DNA of 64,000 nt from the NCBI RefSeq assembly GCF_013249045.1, contig NZ_JABRWP010000002.1:372001-436000 (forward strand), given 5' to 3'. The position numbers were made by a program, and so were the translations under genes. Positions within the stretch are counted from its first letter, which is position 1, and every line of letters begins with the position of its first letter. This document shows, one piece after another, positions 46,771 to 55,053 of the stretch. The notes below the pieces were generated by a model that was given only the letters and a program-made list of their open reading frames with translations, had not been told where the DNA came from and did no database searches. The stretch is from Winogradskyella eckloniae. GTDB taxonomy: Bacteria; Bacteroidota; Bacteroidia; Flavobacteriales; Flavobacteriaceae.

Positions 46771-47133
46771 ATGAAGTTTAATACTAAAATACCTAAACCT
46801 CTTAAACAGGCTTATAACGAAGAATTAAAACGATATAGTTTCTGTTTAGAAAATAAGCAGTATAGTAATGCTTGGTATCATTTAGAACGCAGTCATATCA
46901 TAGGGCAATCTTACCCAATAGAACATACCTATTCACATTGGTTAATGCTAAAGTTTGGATTTATACAAAAAGATACTAAAGAAGTACTCGGTCAAATTAT
47001 TAGGTTACTTGTTGGTGGTTGGAAATCATTTATTAACCACGTGCCACTTGGGAATACAGGCGGTGCAAACGTACCACCATTAAAATCTATGCCTATACCT
47101 AATGATATTAAAAAATTATTCAATTCAAAATGA
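46771..47133 (+). CDS. DUF3703-family small protein
   Basis: I use the ATG at 46771 (MKFNTKIPKPLKQAYNEELK), because a longer version from 46729 would overlap the inverted repeat and adds an atypical segment. The 120 residues match DUF3703 from memory: a helical start, SNAWYHLERSHIIGQSYP, HTYSHWLMLKFGF and NHVPLGNTGGANVPPLKSMP with a His/Asn/Pro-rich end. The family accompanies heavy-metal resistance genes, and its biochemical role is unknown. It overlaps the ATPase gene by four bases. Confidence 0.75.
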   Translation: MKFNTKIPKPLKQAYNEELKRYSFCLENKQYSNAWYHLERSHIIGQSYPIEHTYSHWLMLKFGFIQKDTKEVLGQIIRLLVGGWKSFINHVPLGNTGGANVPPLKSMPIPNDIKKLFNSK

Positions 47134-49076
47134 AGAAAAAGAAAGTCAATTTAAGAGATTTAAAACTAAATTCAAAGGAACAACATTCTCACGATGATGG
47201 TCACGACCACGGAGATGGTAGCGCATTCAAAACATACATTCCTGCTATCATAAGTTTTGTAATGTTAATTGTAGGTATCGCTGTAGATTATTTTGATGCG
47301 ATTCCTCAATTTAAAGGATGGATTCGAGTAGTTTGGTACACTTTAGCATATATTCCAGTTGGATTTCCAGTAATTAAAGAAGGATGGAAAAGCCTTATAA
47401 AAGGCGATGTTTTTACCGAGTTCTTTTTAATGTCTATTGCCACGATTGGTGCATTTATAATTGGTGAATATCCAGAAGGTGTTGCAGTAATGCTATTTTA
47501 TGCAGTAGGAGAATTATTTCAAAATGCAGCAGTAAATAGAGCAAAAGGAAATATTAAAGCATTATTGGATGTTAGACCAAAAGAAGCCAATGTATTTCGT
47601 GATGGTGACTATATAAGTGTGTCGCCAGAAGCTGTAAATATTGGAGAGAAAATTCAAGTTCGTGTAGGTGAAAAAATTCCATTGGATGGTATTTTATTAT
47701 CCGAAAAAGCATCTTTAAATACTGCAGCATTAACAGGCGAAAGCAAACCAGATTCTATTCAAAAGGAAGCCAAGGTTTATGCCGGTAGTATTAATTTAGA
47801 AAGCGTTATTGAAGTTGAGGTAACCAATAAGTTTGAAGATAGTTCTATAGCGAGAATTTTAGACTTGGTTCAAAATGCGACAGCACGCAAATCTAAAACA
47901 GAATTATTTATTAGACAGTTTGCTCGTATCTACACACCAATTGTAGTGTTTTTAGCTATTGGTGTTACTTTTATACCTTACTTTTTTGTAGATGATTATG
48001 TATTTAGAGATTGGTTATACAGAGCATTAATTTTCTTGGTAATATCTTGTCCTTGTGCGTTGGTAATTTCAATTCCTTTAGGATATTTCGGTGGATTGGG
48101 GGCAGCTTCAAAAAATGGAATCTTATTTAAAGGTGCTTCATTTTTAGATGCAATGACCAAGATAAATACTTTGGTAATGGACAAAACAGGAACAGTTACC
48201 AAAGGTGTTTTTAAAATCAAAGAAGTAAAAGCAATCGGTTGGAATGAAACCGAATTTATGCAATACTTAATGGCGATGGAAGAACAATCCACGCATCCAA
48301 TTGCTAAAGCAATTTTAGAGTATAAAGCAGAAGGAGAAGATTTTGAAGCTACCGAAGTATCTGAAATTGCAGGTAAAGGTTTAAAAGGGATTGTAAATGG
48401 TAAAACAGTTTTAGTAGGAAATAAAGCCTTAATGACTTCTAATAATATTGATGTTCCATCTGAAACGGAATCTATTGTAGAATCTATTGTTTTAGTTGCA
48501 ATCGATAATCAATTTGCAGGTTATGTAGTCATAGCAGATGAATTAAAGGAAGATGCAAAAGAAACTATTACAGCATTACACAAAGTAGGCATTAAAAATA
48601 TTATGATGCTTTCTGGTGATAAAGATTCTATAACTCAACAAGTCGCTAAAGAGTTGAATATTGAAAATGCTAAAGGTGGTTTACTACCAGAAGATAAATT
48701 AAACGAAGTTGAATCTTTAAAGAAGAATCCTGAAAATAAAGTAGCTTTTATAGGTGATGGTATTAACGATGCACCTGTTTTAGCAGCGAGTAATGTTGGT
48801 ATTGCAATGGGTGGTTTAGGTAGTGATGTCGCAATAGAGACAGCAGATGTCATCATTCAAACAGACCAACCTTCAAAAGTCGTGAGAGCGATTAAAATAA
48901 GTCGTTCCACACGAAAAATCGTTTGGCAGAATATCATTTTAGCTTTTGGTGTAAAAGTGATTGTTCTAATATTAGGTGCAGGTGGTTTAGCAACTATGTG
49001 GGAAGCGGTTTTTGCAGATGTTGGTGTTGCATTGTTAGCAATATTGAATGCTGTTAGATTACAGCTCGCGAAATGA
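47130..49076 (+). CDS. zntA: P1B-type heavy-metal ATPase, Zn/Cd/Pb class (ZntA/CadA-like)
   Basis: This 648-residue inner-membrane pump exports soft divalent cations using ATP. Instead of an HMA domain it has a short His-rich N-terminus (HSHDDGHDHGDG, His 19, 21, 25, 27). The metal-site motif is CPC at 307-309 (SCPCALVISIPLG), the phosphorylated residue is Asp351 in DKTGTVTKG, and the hinge is GDGINDAPVLA. The last helices carry the lysine in FGVKVIVLILG and the DVG motif in EAVFADVGVALLAILNAVRL, which mark the PIB-2 (Zn, Cd, Pb) subgroup. It is the last gene of the island, 190 bp from attR. Confidence 0.92.
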   Translation: MKKKKVNLRDLKLNSKEQHSHDDGHDHGDGSAFKTYIPAIISFVMLIVGIAVDYFDAIPQFKGWIRVVWYTLAYIPVGFPVIKEGWKSLIKGDVFTEFFLMSIATIGAFIIGEYPEGVAVMLFYAVGELFQNAAVNRAKGNIKALLDVRPKEANVFRDGDYISVSPEAVNIGEKIQVRVGEKIPLDGILLSEKASLNTAALTGESKPDSIQKEAKVYAGSINLESVIEVEVTNKFEDSSIARILDLVQNATARKSKTELFIRQFARIYTPIVVFLAIGVTFIPYFFVDDYVFRDWLYRALIFLVISCPCALVISIPLGYFGGLGAASKNGILFKGASFLDAMTKINTLVMDKTGTVTKGVFKIKEVKAIGWNETEFMQYLMAMEEQSTHPIAKAILEYKAEGEDFEATEVSEIAGKGLKGIVNGKTVLVGNKALMTSNNIDVPSETESIVESIVLVAIDNQFAGYVVIADELKEDAKETITALHKVGIKNIMMLSGDKDSITQQVAKELNIENAKGGLLPEDKLNEVESLKKNPENKVAFIGDGINDAPVLAASNVGIAMGGLGSDVAIETADVIIQTDQPSKVVRAIKISRSTRKIVWQNIILAFGVKVIVLILGAGGLATMWEAVFADVGVALLAILNAVRLQLAK

Positions 49077-49197
49077 GGTTAGGAATATTAAATGGATTGG
49101 AAACAACTTTAACATTAATAATATTAAAGAATTATTACGTAAATCGAGGATAATTAATAATTCTGTTAATTTGTGTTTAAATGAATAAATGTATCGG

Positions 49198-49219
49198 TGT
49201 TGTCCCTTATGTTGTCCCT
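49198..49219 (+). repeat. Right pair of TGTTGTCCCT motifs (candidate integrase arm sites)
   Basis: TGTTGTCCCT occurs at 49198-49207 and 49210-49219, with the same two-base spacing and orientation as the pair at 22714-22735. The two 22-base blocks differ at one position. The pair lies 46 bp inside attR. Confidence 0.65.
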
Positions 49220-49230
49220 ATAAAAACAAA

Positions 49231-49261
49231 AAACCCTGTAAATCATATGTTTACAGGGTTT
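49231..49261 (-). terminator. Terminator of tRNA-Phe supplied by the island
   Basis: AAACCCTGTAAA and TTTACAGGGTTT form a perfect 12-bp stem followed on the - strand by TTTTTTGTTTTT. It lies six bases past the 3' end of the tRNA gene, just inside the island end, and replaces the original terminator left behind at 22530-22569. Confidence 0.85.
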
Positions 49262-49265
49262 GAAA

Positions 49266-49278
49266 GTGGTGCCTCCAG
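49266..49278. repeat. attR: 13-bp tRNA-Phe 3' end within the intact gene
   Basis: GTGGTGCCTCCAG is the partner of the copy at 22574-22586. Here it is part of the complete tRNA-Phe gene, covering the 3' acceptor strand and the start of the T arm, plus one base beyond the discriminator. Confidence 0.85.
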
Positions 49279-49339
49279 GAATCGAACCAGGGACACAAGG
49301 ATTTTCAGTCCTTTGCTCTACCAACTGAGCTAAGGCACC
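49267..49339 (-). tRNA. tRNA-Phe (anticodon GAA)
   Basis: Read on the - strand, GGTGCCT and AGGCACC form the 7-bp acceptor stem. GCTCAGTTGGTAGAGC is the D arm, AAGGA-CTGAAAA-TCCTT the anticodon arm with anticodon GAA, and CCTGGTTCGATTCCTGG-type sequence the T arm. The gene is 73 nt long with discriminator A and no encoded CCA. It is the integration target of the island, and its 3' end is preserved. Confidence 0.97.
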
Positions 49340-49396
49340 AATTGCTTAATTAAGCGGATGCAAATATAGATGCATTTTTAATATTCGCAAAAAGAA

Positions 49397-49424
49397 TTTG
49401 CTAAAATTTGATTTTATAACTTTG
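49397..49424 (+). promoter_or_regulatory. Candidate promoter of coaX
   Basis: TTTG at 49397-49400 and TAACTTTG at 49417-49424 (a full TAnnTTTG match) are separated by 16 bases, close to the spacing of Bacteroidetes -33 and -7 elements. The coaX ATG follows 17 bases later. Confidence 0.55.
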
Positions 49425-49441
49425 TAAAATATAAAATACTT

Positions 49442-50170
49442 ATGAATCTTATTGTAGATGTGGGGAATACGTTTGTTAAATTTGCTGTTTATGATGGCAG
49501 AAATTTAATATTTAAGCAAAGTTTTAAGCTAGAAGCGTTTAAAAAACAATATAATTTGTTGAAAAAGGCCTACCCAAAAGTAGATTGTGCTATAATTTCT
49601 TCAGTAGGTCGTTTGCTTCAAAAAGATATTGATTTAGTAAAAGCTGATATGCCAATTTTAGAGCTTAGTTCAAAAACTAAAGTGCCATTTAAAAATTTAT
49701 ATGCCACACCTGAGACATTGGGAGTCGATAGAATGGCATTGGTAAGTGCTTCGGTTGATCAATTTTCTGATAACAATGTTCTAATCATAGATGCAGGAAC
49801 CTGTATAACATATGATTTTATAAATAAAGAGAATGAATATTTAGGTGGTGCTATTTCTCCAGGTATTCGATTGCGATATAAAGCTTTGAATGATTTAACA
49901 GCTAACCTTCCTTTGTTAGATGCTTCAATGCCAGATTCTATTGTAGGAAATTCTACAAATACGTCAATTCACTCAGGTGTAATCTTTGGTGTAATTAAAG
50001 AAATGGATGGAATAATTGATGAATATATGGAGAATAATATAGATTTAACAATTATTTTAACAGGAGGAGATACCAAATTTTTGTCAAACCAATTAAAAAA
50101 TACCATATTTGCGAATTCAAATTTTCTTTTGGAGGGTTTGAATTTTATTCTAGAATATAATTCAAAATAA
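49442..50170 (+). CDS. coaX: Type III pantothenate kinase
   Basis: This 242-residue enzyme phosphorylates pantothenate, the first step of coenzyme A synthesis. It shows the three ASKHA-fold motifs: phosphate-1 VDVGNTFVKFAVYDG (residues 4-18), TLGVDRMALVSA near residue 97 with the pantothenate-binding region, and DAGTCITYDF near residue 118. Its stop overlaps the next ATG by one base. It is the first chromosomal gene to the right of the island. Confidence 0.94.
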   Translation: MNLIVDVGNTFVKFAVYDGRNLIFKQSFKLEAFKKQYNLLKKAYPKVDCAIISSVGRLLQKDIDLVKADMPILELSSKTKVPFKNLYATPETLGVDRMALVSASVDQFSDNNVLIIDAGTCITYDFINKENEYLGGAISPGIRLRYKALNDLTANLPLLDASMPDSIVGNSTNTSIHSGVIFGVIKEMDGIIDEYMENNIDLTIILTGGDTKFLSNQLKNTIFANSNFLLEGLNFILEYNSK

Positions 50171-51489
50171 TGATAAAACGATTCATTGTAATTTGTATTA
50201 CAATTATTAGTTCTTCTGTTTTTTCTCAACAAGGGACAGGTTCGCCATATTCATTTTATGGTATTGGAAGTTTAAAGTTTAGAGGTACAGTTGAAAACCG
50301 TAGCATGGGAGAGATGGGAGTTTATTTGGATAGTATTCATTTAAATTTAAGAAATCCTGCCTCTTACGCTGGTAAAAACATTGAAGCGAGTCCGTTTGAT
50401 GGAGAAAGTAGACCTGTTAAGTTTTCTGTGGCTGGTACAATGTCTTCGAGTACATTAAAAAATGAATCTATAAATGAAAATGCTAATAGTGCAATTTTCG
50501 ATTACTTAGCGCTGTCTATACCTATAGGTAAATTTGGTGTAGGATTTGGTATTTTACCGTTTACTTCAGTGGGTTATAGGTTAGATGATATTGATGACAA
50601 TGACGATTTGGTAAATCGTTTTAATGGTGAAGGCGGTATAAATAGAGTTTTTACTGGCTTAGGTTATCAGTTAAGTGATAAGTTAAGTGTTGGTATGGAT
50701 ATAAATTATAACTTTGGTAATATTCAAAATACGGCCATTGAAGTTGCTTATACAGAGGATCGAAATATTGTACAATATCAGACAAGAGAATTTAATAGAT
50801 CGGATTTAAGAGGTTTGACTTTTAATTTTGGTTTAGCATATAAAACGATGATTACTGATAAGTTGGAGTTATCTGCAACTACGACTTATGCGCCAGAAAG
50901 TAAGTTGCAATCAGAAAATGAAAGATCATTTTCAACGGTAACCTTAGATACAGATTATAATGTCACAAGTATAGCAAATACAATTGATGCCGACTTAGAA
51001 GCTCAATATTTGAGAGATACAGAGTTAACCTTGCCTTCTCGCTTTACTTTAGGATTAGGAGTCGGGAAACCAAAATCATGGTTTATAGGAGCTGAATACA
51101 CATTTTTAAATACTAGTGAATTTTCTAATCCTGTTTTTTCTAACACCACAACGTCCTACCAAGATGGTTCTCAGTTTTCTTTAGGTGGGTTTTATATTCC
51201 TAAATATAATGCCTTCTCTGGGTATTTTAATCGTGTTGTTTATAGAGCTGGTGTGAAAATAGAAAATACAGGTTTAATAATTAAAGAAGAGCCAATAAAC
51301 GAGTTTGGCATATCTTTTGGACTAGGTTTACCAGTTGGAGCTCGAAATTTATTTTCAAACGCAAACTTTGGCTTAGAAATTGGAAGAAGAGGGACTACTG
51401 AGAAAAATTTAATTTTAGAGAATTTTGTAAACTTTAATGTTAGTTTATCTTTAAACTCTAGATGGTTTCAACAAAAAAAATATTATTAA
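50170..51489 (+). CDS. Outer-membrane beta-barrel protein, function unknown
   Basis: The 439-residue precursor has a signal peptide (MIKRFIVICITIISSSVFSQ) and then a pattern of alternating hydrophobic strands with aromatic girdles and C-terminal NFNVSLSLNSRWFQ strands, typical of an outer-membrane barrel. GTGSPYSFYGIGSLKFRG at the start of the mature part recalls FadL-like or type IX-era Bacteroidetes barrels, but I cannot name the family. It is coupled with coaX and followed 17 bp later by the TPR gene and lptC, a cluster that looks like envelope biogenesis. Confidence 0.7.
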   Translation: MIKRFIVICITIISSSVFSQQGTGSPYSFYGIGSLKFRGTVENRSMGEMGVYLDSIHLNLRNPASYAGKNIEASPFDGESRPVKFSVAGTMSSSTLKNESINENANSAIFDYLALSIPIGKFGVGFGILPFTSVGYRLDDIDDNDDLVNRFNGEGGINRVFTGLGYQLSDKLSVGMDINYNFGNIQNTAIEVAYTEDRNIVQYQTREFNRSDLRGLTFNFGLAYKTMITDKLELSATTTYAPESKLQSENERSFSTVTLDTDYNVTSIANTIDADLEAQYLRDTELTLPSRFTLGLGVGKPKSWFIGAEYTFLNTSEFSNPVFSNTTTSYQDGSQFSLGGFYIPKYNAFSGYFNRVVYRAGVKIENTGLIIKEEPINEFGISFGLGLPVGARNLFSNANFGLEIGRRGTTEKNLILENFVNFNVSLSLNSRWFQQKKYY

Positions 51490-51505
51490 TAAAATTAACT
51501 AAAAA

Positions 51506-52875
51506 ATGAAAACGAGATTTACAGTACTACTTTTAACCTTGTTTATGAGTGTTAACTTGAGTTTTGCTCAAGAAGATAGCCAAGAAGAATGCATGACTAA
51601 TCTTTCACTTTTTGACGGTTACGCAAAAAGTAAAAAATATGATGATGCGTATGGACCATGGAAAATTGTAAGAGAAAAGTGCCCAAAATTTAATAGAGCC
51701 ATTTATGCACATGGTGAAAAAATATTAACACACAAAATAACAAATTCTACTGGTGCAGAACAGGTAGCTTTTATTAATGATTTAATGTTGCTACATGATC
51801 AAAGTAGAGAGCATTTTGAGTCTAAATACGATCTTGCAGATGTTTTAGTTGATAAGGCTAATTTAGCGTACAAGTATAAAAAAGAATTGAATAAGACAGA
51901 TGAGCAAGTATATGCTATGTTCGATGAAGCTTATACAAAAGATGCTAAGAATTTTAGTGACGCTAAAGGGTTGTATTCTTATTTTTCTTTGGCCGTAGAT
52001 TTGTATGATGCAGAAAAATTATCAGCACAACAAATGTTTGATAAATATGATGATGTAAATGAGATCATTGAAGGTATTATAGAGAGTAATACTGTGAAAC
52101 TAAATAAATATGCAGCTAAGGAAGAAGCTGGAGAACAGTTGTCTAAAAAAGAAGCACAACGTAAAGCGAGTTACGAATCATACATTAATGCTTTCGAAAC
52201 TAAGATATTACCAAGTATGGATCAAAAACTTGGTAAAAGAGCAACGTGTGAAGTGTTAATACCATTATATGAAAAGGATTTTGAAGAGAATAAAAACAAT
52301 GGAGTTTGGTTACAACGTGCTATGAATAGAATGTATGCAAAGGGTTGTAAAGAAGATCCATTATTCTTAAAATTAGTACAACAGAAAAATACTATTGAGC
52401 CTAGTGCAGATACTGCATATTACTTATATGTATTAACTGGTGAGCAAAAATATATTGATCAAACGATTTCGTTATCAACAGACCCTTTAAAAAAGGCAAA
52501 ATTATATAAAGGTTTAGCGCAAGAATTGAAAGCTAAAGGAAGCTACAGTAAAGCAAGACAATATTATATGGAGGCTTTAAAGTTAAACCCTTCAGACGGT
52601 TCGCCTTACTTGTCTATAGCAGCAATGTATGCTAAGAGTGCAAATAACTGTGTGATTCAAACTTTAATAAGCGTGCCGTATTTTGGTTAGCAGCATTAGA
52701 AGCTGAAAAAGCAGGTAGAGTAGATGGAAGATTAAAGTCTGCAGCAGCTAAAACAGCAGCGAGCTACAGAGCAAGTGCACCATCAAAATCAGATATCTTT
52801 TCTTGTAGTTGTTCTGGTACAGTAGTTAAAATTGGTTGTTGGATAGGACGCTCTGTAACAGTGCCAAAAATTTAA
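51506..52875 (+). pseudogene. Exported TPR protein interrupted by a single-base frameshift
   Basis: The frame starting at 51506 has a signal peptide (MKTRFTVLLLTLFMSVNLSF) and TPR-like repeats, including SYSKARQYYMEALKLNPSDG near residue 350. It runs into a stop at 52690 after an unnatural tail. One base earlier in phase, translation continues from 52654 as DSNFNKRAVFWLAALEAEKA for 73 residues to the stop at 52873-52875, which overlaps the lptC ATG. Loss of one G around 52652 (TGTG for TGTGG) explains this. The intact protein would be about 455 residues. Either the assembly has an error or the gene is newly broken; strong codon continuity on both sides favours the former or a very recent event. 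Confidence 0.8.
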
Positions 52876-53429
52876 TGACAAAACATAAAATACATATAGT
52901 TAAAAACCTAGTCACAGCAATTGTTGTGACTTTGTTTTTTTCGTGTACCAATGATTTTAGTGAGATTCAGAAGGTAGGCGTGCTTCAAAATCAACCTATA
53001 AGTGAAGCGAATCTAATAGATTTAAAATACACAAAATTTGAGGATGATACGGTTAGATTATTAGCAAACCTCATGAGTCCTAAAATGTTAGATTATTCAA
53101 ATAGAAAATTCAAGTTTTCAGAATTTCCAGACGGTATAGAGTTGAGAACTTATGATGATGACGGTAATCGTACAACAATAACTTCTAAATACGCAATTCA
53201 TTATCCGCAAACTGATATTATTGATTTGCAAGGTAATGTTAGGATTATTACACATCAAAACGATACCTTATTTACCGAGCAATTATTTTACAACCAGAAG
53301 TTAGAATGGTTGTTTACAAATGAGCCTTGGAAATATGGAACATTACACGGCATTGGTTTTGATTCTGATAAAAGCTTCGAAAATTTTCAGATGTTAGAAA
53401 TGGGTGGCGATTTTGAACTCGATAATTAG
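52875..53429 (+). CDS. lptC: LPS-export protein LptC (lipoprotein-type)
   Basis: I start it at the ATG at 52875, which overlaps the stop of the corrected TPR frame (TAATGA); a longer frame from 52836 lies inside that gene. The 184-residue precursor has a hydrophobic start with lipobox FFSC (Cys24). The LptC beta-jellyroll follows, with repeats such as KFKFSEFPDGIELRTYDDDG, TITSKYAIHYPQTDIIDLQG and TLFTEQLFYNQKLEWLFTNE. LptC bridges the LptBFG transporter and LptA in the periplasm. Confidence 0.85.
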   Translation: MTKHKIHIVKNLVTAIVVTLFFSCTNDFSEIQKVGVLQNQPISEANLIDLKYTKFEDDTVRLLANLMSPKMLDYSNRKFKFSEFPDGIELRTYDDDGNRTTITSKYAIHYPQTDIIDLQGNVRIITHQNDTLFTEQLFYNQKLEWLFTNEPWKYGTLHGIGFDSDKSFENFQMLEMGGDFELDN

Positions 53430-53462
53430 TTACCTTTGTTATAATAATCATTTTATTCAAAT

Positions 53463-53654
53463 ATGAAAATACAGAAGATTTTTCATTACGCTTATCTCGT
53501 TTTTGCTGTTTTATTTCTTTACGATGCCGTTAACAAATGGTCAGAAAACAGAAATGGAGCCTATATGTCACTTTTATTTGTGGCATTAGCCGTATTTATG
53601 TTTTTCTTTAGAAAGCGATTTAGCAAAAAGTTTGAAGACCGAAATAACAAATAA
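53463..53654 (+). CDS. Small two-helix membrane protein, unknown
   Basis: This 63-residue protein has two predicted membrane helices (YAYLVFAVLFLYDAVNKW and YMSLLFVALAVFMFFF) and a basic tail (RKRFSKKFEDRNNK). It lies between lptC and the CNNM-type gene with gaps of 33 and 3 bp, so it is very probably translated in that operon. I do not recognise a function. Confidence 0.7.
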   Translation: MKIQKIFHYAYLVFAVLFLYDAVNKWSENRNGAYMSLLFVALAVFMFFFRKRFSKKFEDRNNK

Positions 53655-53657
53655 TTT

Positions 53658-54947
53658 ATGACCTTAGATGTTGTCATAATTATTGTAATGCTGATACTTT
53701 CAGCATTTTTTTCAGGTATGGAAATTGCCTATGTGTCTGCTAATAAAATTCATATTGAATTAGAAAAAAAGCAAGGTGATTTTTTAGGTAAAATACTAGG
53801 TAAACTCACAGCTAGACCATCAAAGTATATTGCTACTATGCTTATAGGTAATAATATCGCATTGGTAATTTATGGTTTTAAAATGGGTGATGTTCTAGTG
53901 CGTTGGTTTCAGACCTTTTTGCCATCAGATAACACTGCAATATCCTATTTATTAACGGACTTACAATTGTTAACACAGACTATAGTTTCTACAATTGTAA
54001 TTTTAATAACAGCGGAATTTTTACCTAAAGTTTTTTTTCAGATTTATGCCAATTCATTATTAAAGATCTTAGCAGTTCCTACATATGTATTTTATATCCT
54101 ATTTTCTTGGATTTCAGATTTTGTTATTTGGATCTCAGATGCTGTTTTAAAATATGTATTTAGAACAGAGGGAGAAGATGTGGTTTTAGCGATGACAAAA
54201 GTGGAGCTAGGTAATTACATCAGTGAGCAAATGGAGTCGGTAGAGGACCATGATGAAGTAGATAGTGAAATTCAAATTTTTCAGAATGCTTTAGAGTTTT
54301 CAGACGTAAAGGCTCGTGAAGTAATGGTGCCACGAACTGAGATTACAGCTGTGGATATATCAGAGTCTTTAGATAATCTAAGGCAATTGTTTATTGATAC
54401 AGGAAGAACTAAAATTATTGTTTATAAAGACACCATCGATGATATTTTAGGTTATGTGCATTCCTTTGAATTGTTTAAAAAACCTAAATCCATAAAATCT
54501 ATTATTATTCCTGTAGGTTTTGTACCGGAAACCATTTTTATAAAAGATGTATTAAATATCTTAACAAAAAAACGGAAAAGTATAGCGGTTGTCATAGATG
54601 AATATGGAGGAACTTCTGGCATTATGACGGTAGAAGATATTATAGAAGAGCTGTTTGGTGAAATTGAAGATGAACATGATACTTTTGAGATGATAGAAGA
54701 GCAGATAGATCAAAACACCTATAAGTTCTCTGCCAGATTAGAAGTGGATTATATCAATGAAACCTATAAGCTCAACCTTCCGGAAAGTGAAAATTATGAA
54801 ACCTTAGGAGGCTTAATTGTAAATGCTGCTGAAGAAATACCAAAGGCTAAGGATGATGTTCTTATAGATAATTTTAAATTCACAATAACAGAAGTGTCGT
54901 CTACCAAGATAGACGAAATTGTATTAAAAGTCCTAGAAGTAGATTAA
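53658..54947 (+). CDS. CNNM/CorC-type hemolysin family protein (DUF21, CBS pair, CorC_HlyC)
   Basis: The 429-residue inner-membrane protein begins with a DUF21 domain of about four helices (VVIIIVMLILSAFFSGMEIA to WISDFVIWISDAVL). A CBS pair follows (AREVMVPRTEITAVDISESL near residue 215; KSIAVVIDEYGGTSGIMTVE near residue 305), then the C-terminal CorC_HlyC domain (YKFSARLEVDYINETYKLNL). The family includes magnesium/sodium transporters and the gliding protein GldE. Without gldD nearby I give only the family. The DEYGGTSGIMTVEDI motif is the family hallmark. Confidence 0.85.
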   Translation: MTLDVVIIIVMLILSAFFSGMEIAYVSANKIHIELEKKQGDFLGKILGKLTARPSKYIATMLIGNNIALVIYGFKMGDVLVRWFQTFLPSDNTAISYLLTDLQLLTQTIVSTIVILITAEFLPKVFFQIYANSLLKILAVPTYVFYILFSWISDFVIWISDAVLKYVFRTEGEDVVLAMTKVELGNYISEQMESVEDHDEVDSEIQIFQNALEFSDVKAREVMVPRTEITAVDISESLDNLRQLFIDTGRTKIIVYKDTIDDILGYVHSFELFKKPKSIKSIIIPVGFVPETIFIKDVLNILTKKRKSIAVVIDEYGGTSGIMTVEDIIEELFGEIEDEHDTFEMIEEQIDQNTYKFSARLEVDYINETYKLNLPESENYETLGGLIVNAAEEIPKAKDDVLIDNFKFTITEVSSTKIDEIVLKVLEVD

Positions 54948-55053
54948 TACATTGCTGCGGCTTATAAAAACTACAATACTACTTTTATTATTTAGTAGAA
55001 AATACTATTTTCGCAGACTTATTTACACCAAAATAAATTATACATAAAAGACA

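Larger units (their letters stand above)
22574..49278 (+). mobile_element. 26.7-kb integrative genomic island in tRNA-Phe (defence plus metal resistance)
   Basis: The element is bounded by a 13-bp direct repeat of the tRNA-Phe 3' end. It begins with a tyrosine integrase and carries every gene on the + strand. Between the two chromosomal blocks (ilv operon on the left, coaX cluster on the right) it holds a small integration/replication module, a nuclease-NACHT gene, a restriction-enzyme remnant and about 17 kb of metal-efflux genes. Each end has a pair of TGTTGTCCCT motifs. I see no relaxase, type IV secretion or phage structural gene, so it must rely on helpers to move between cells, if it still moves at all. 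Confidence 0.88.
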
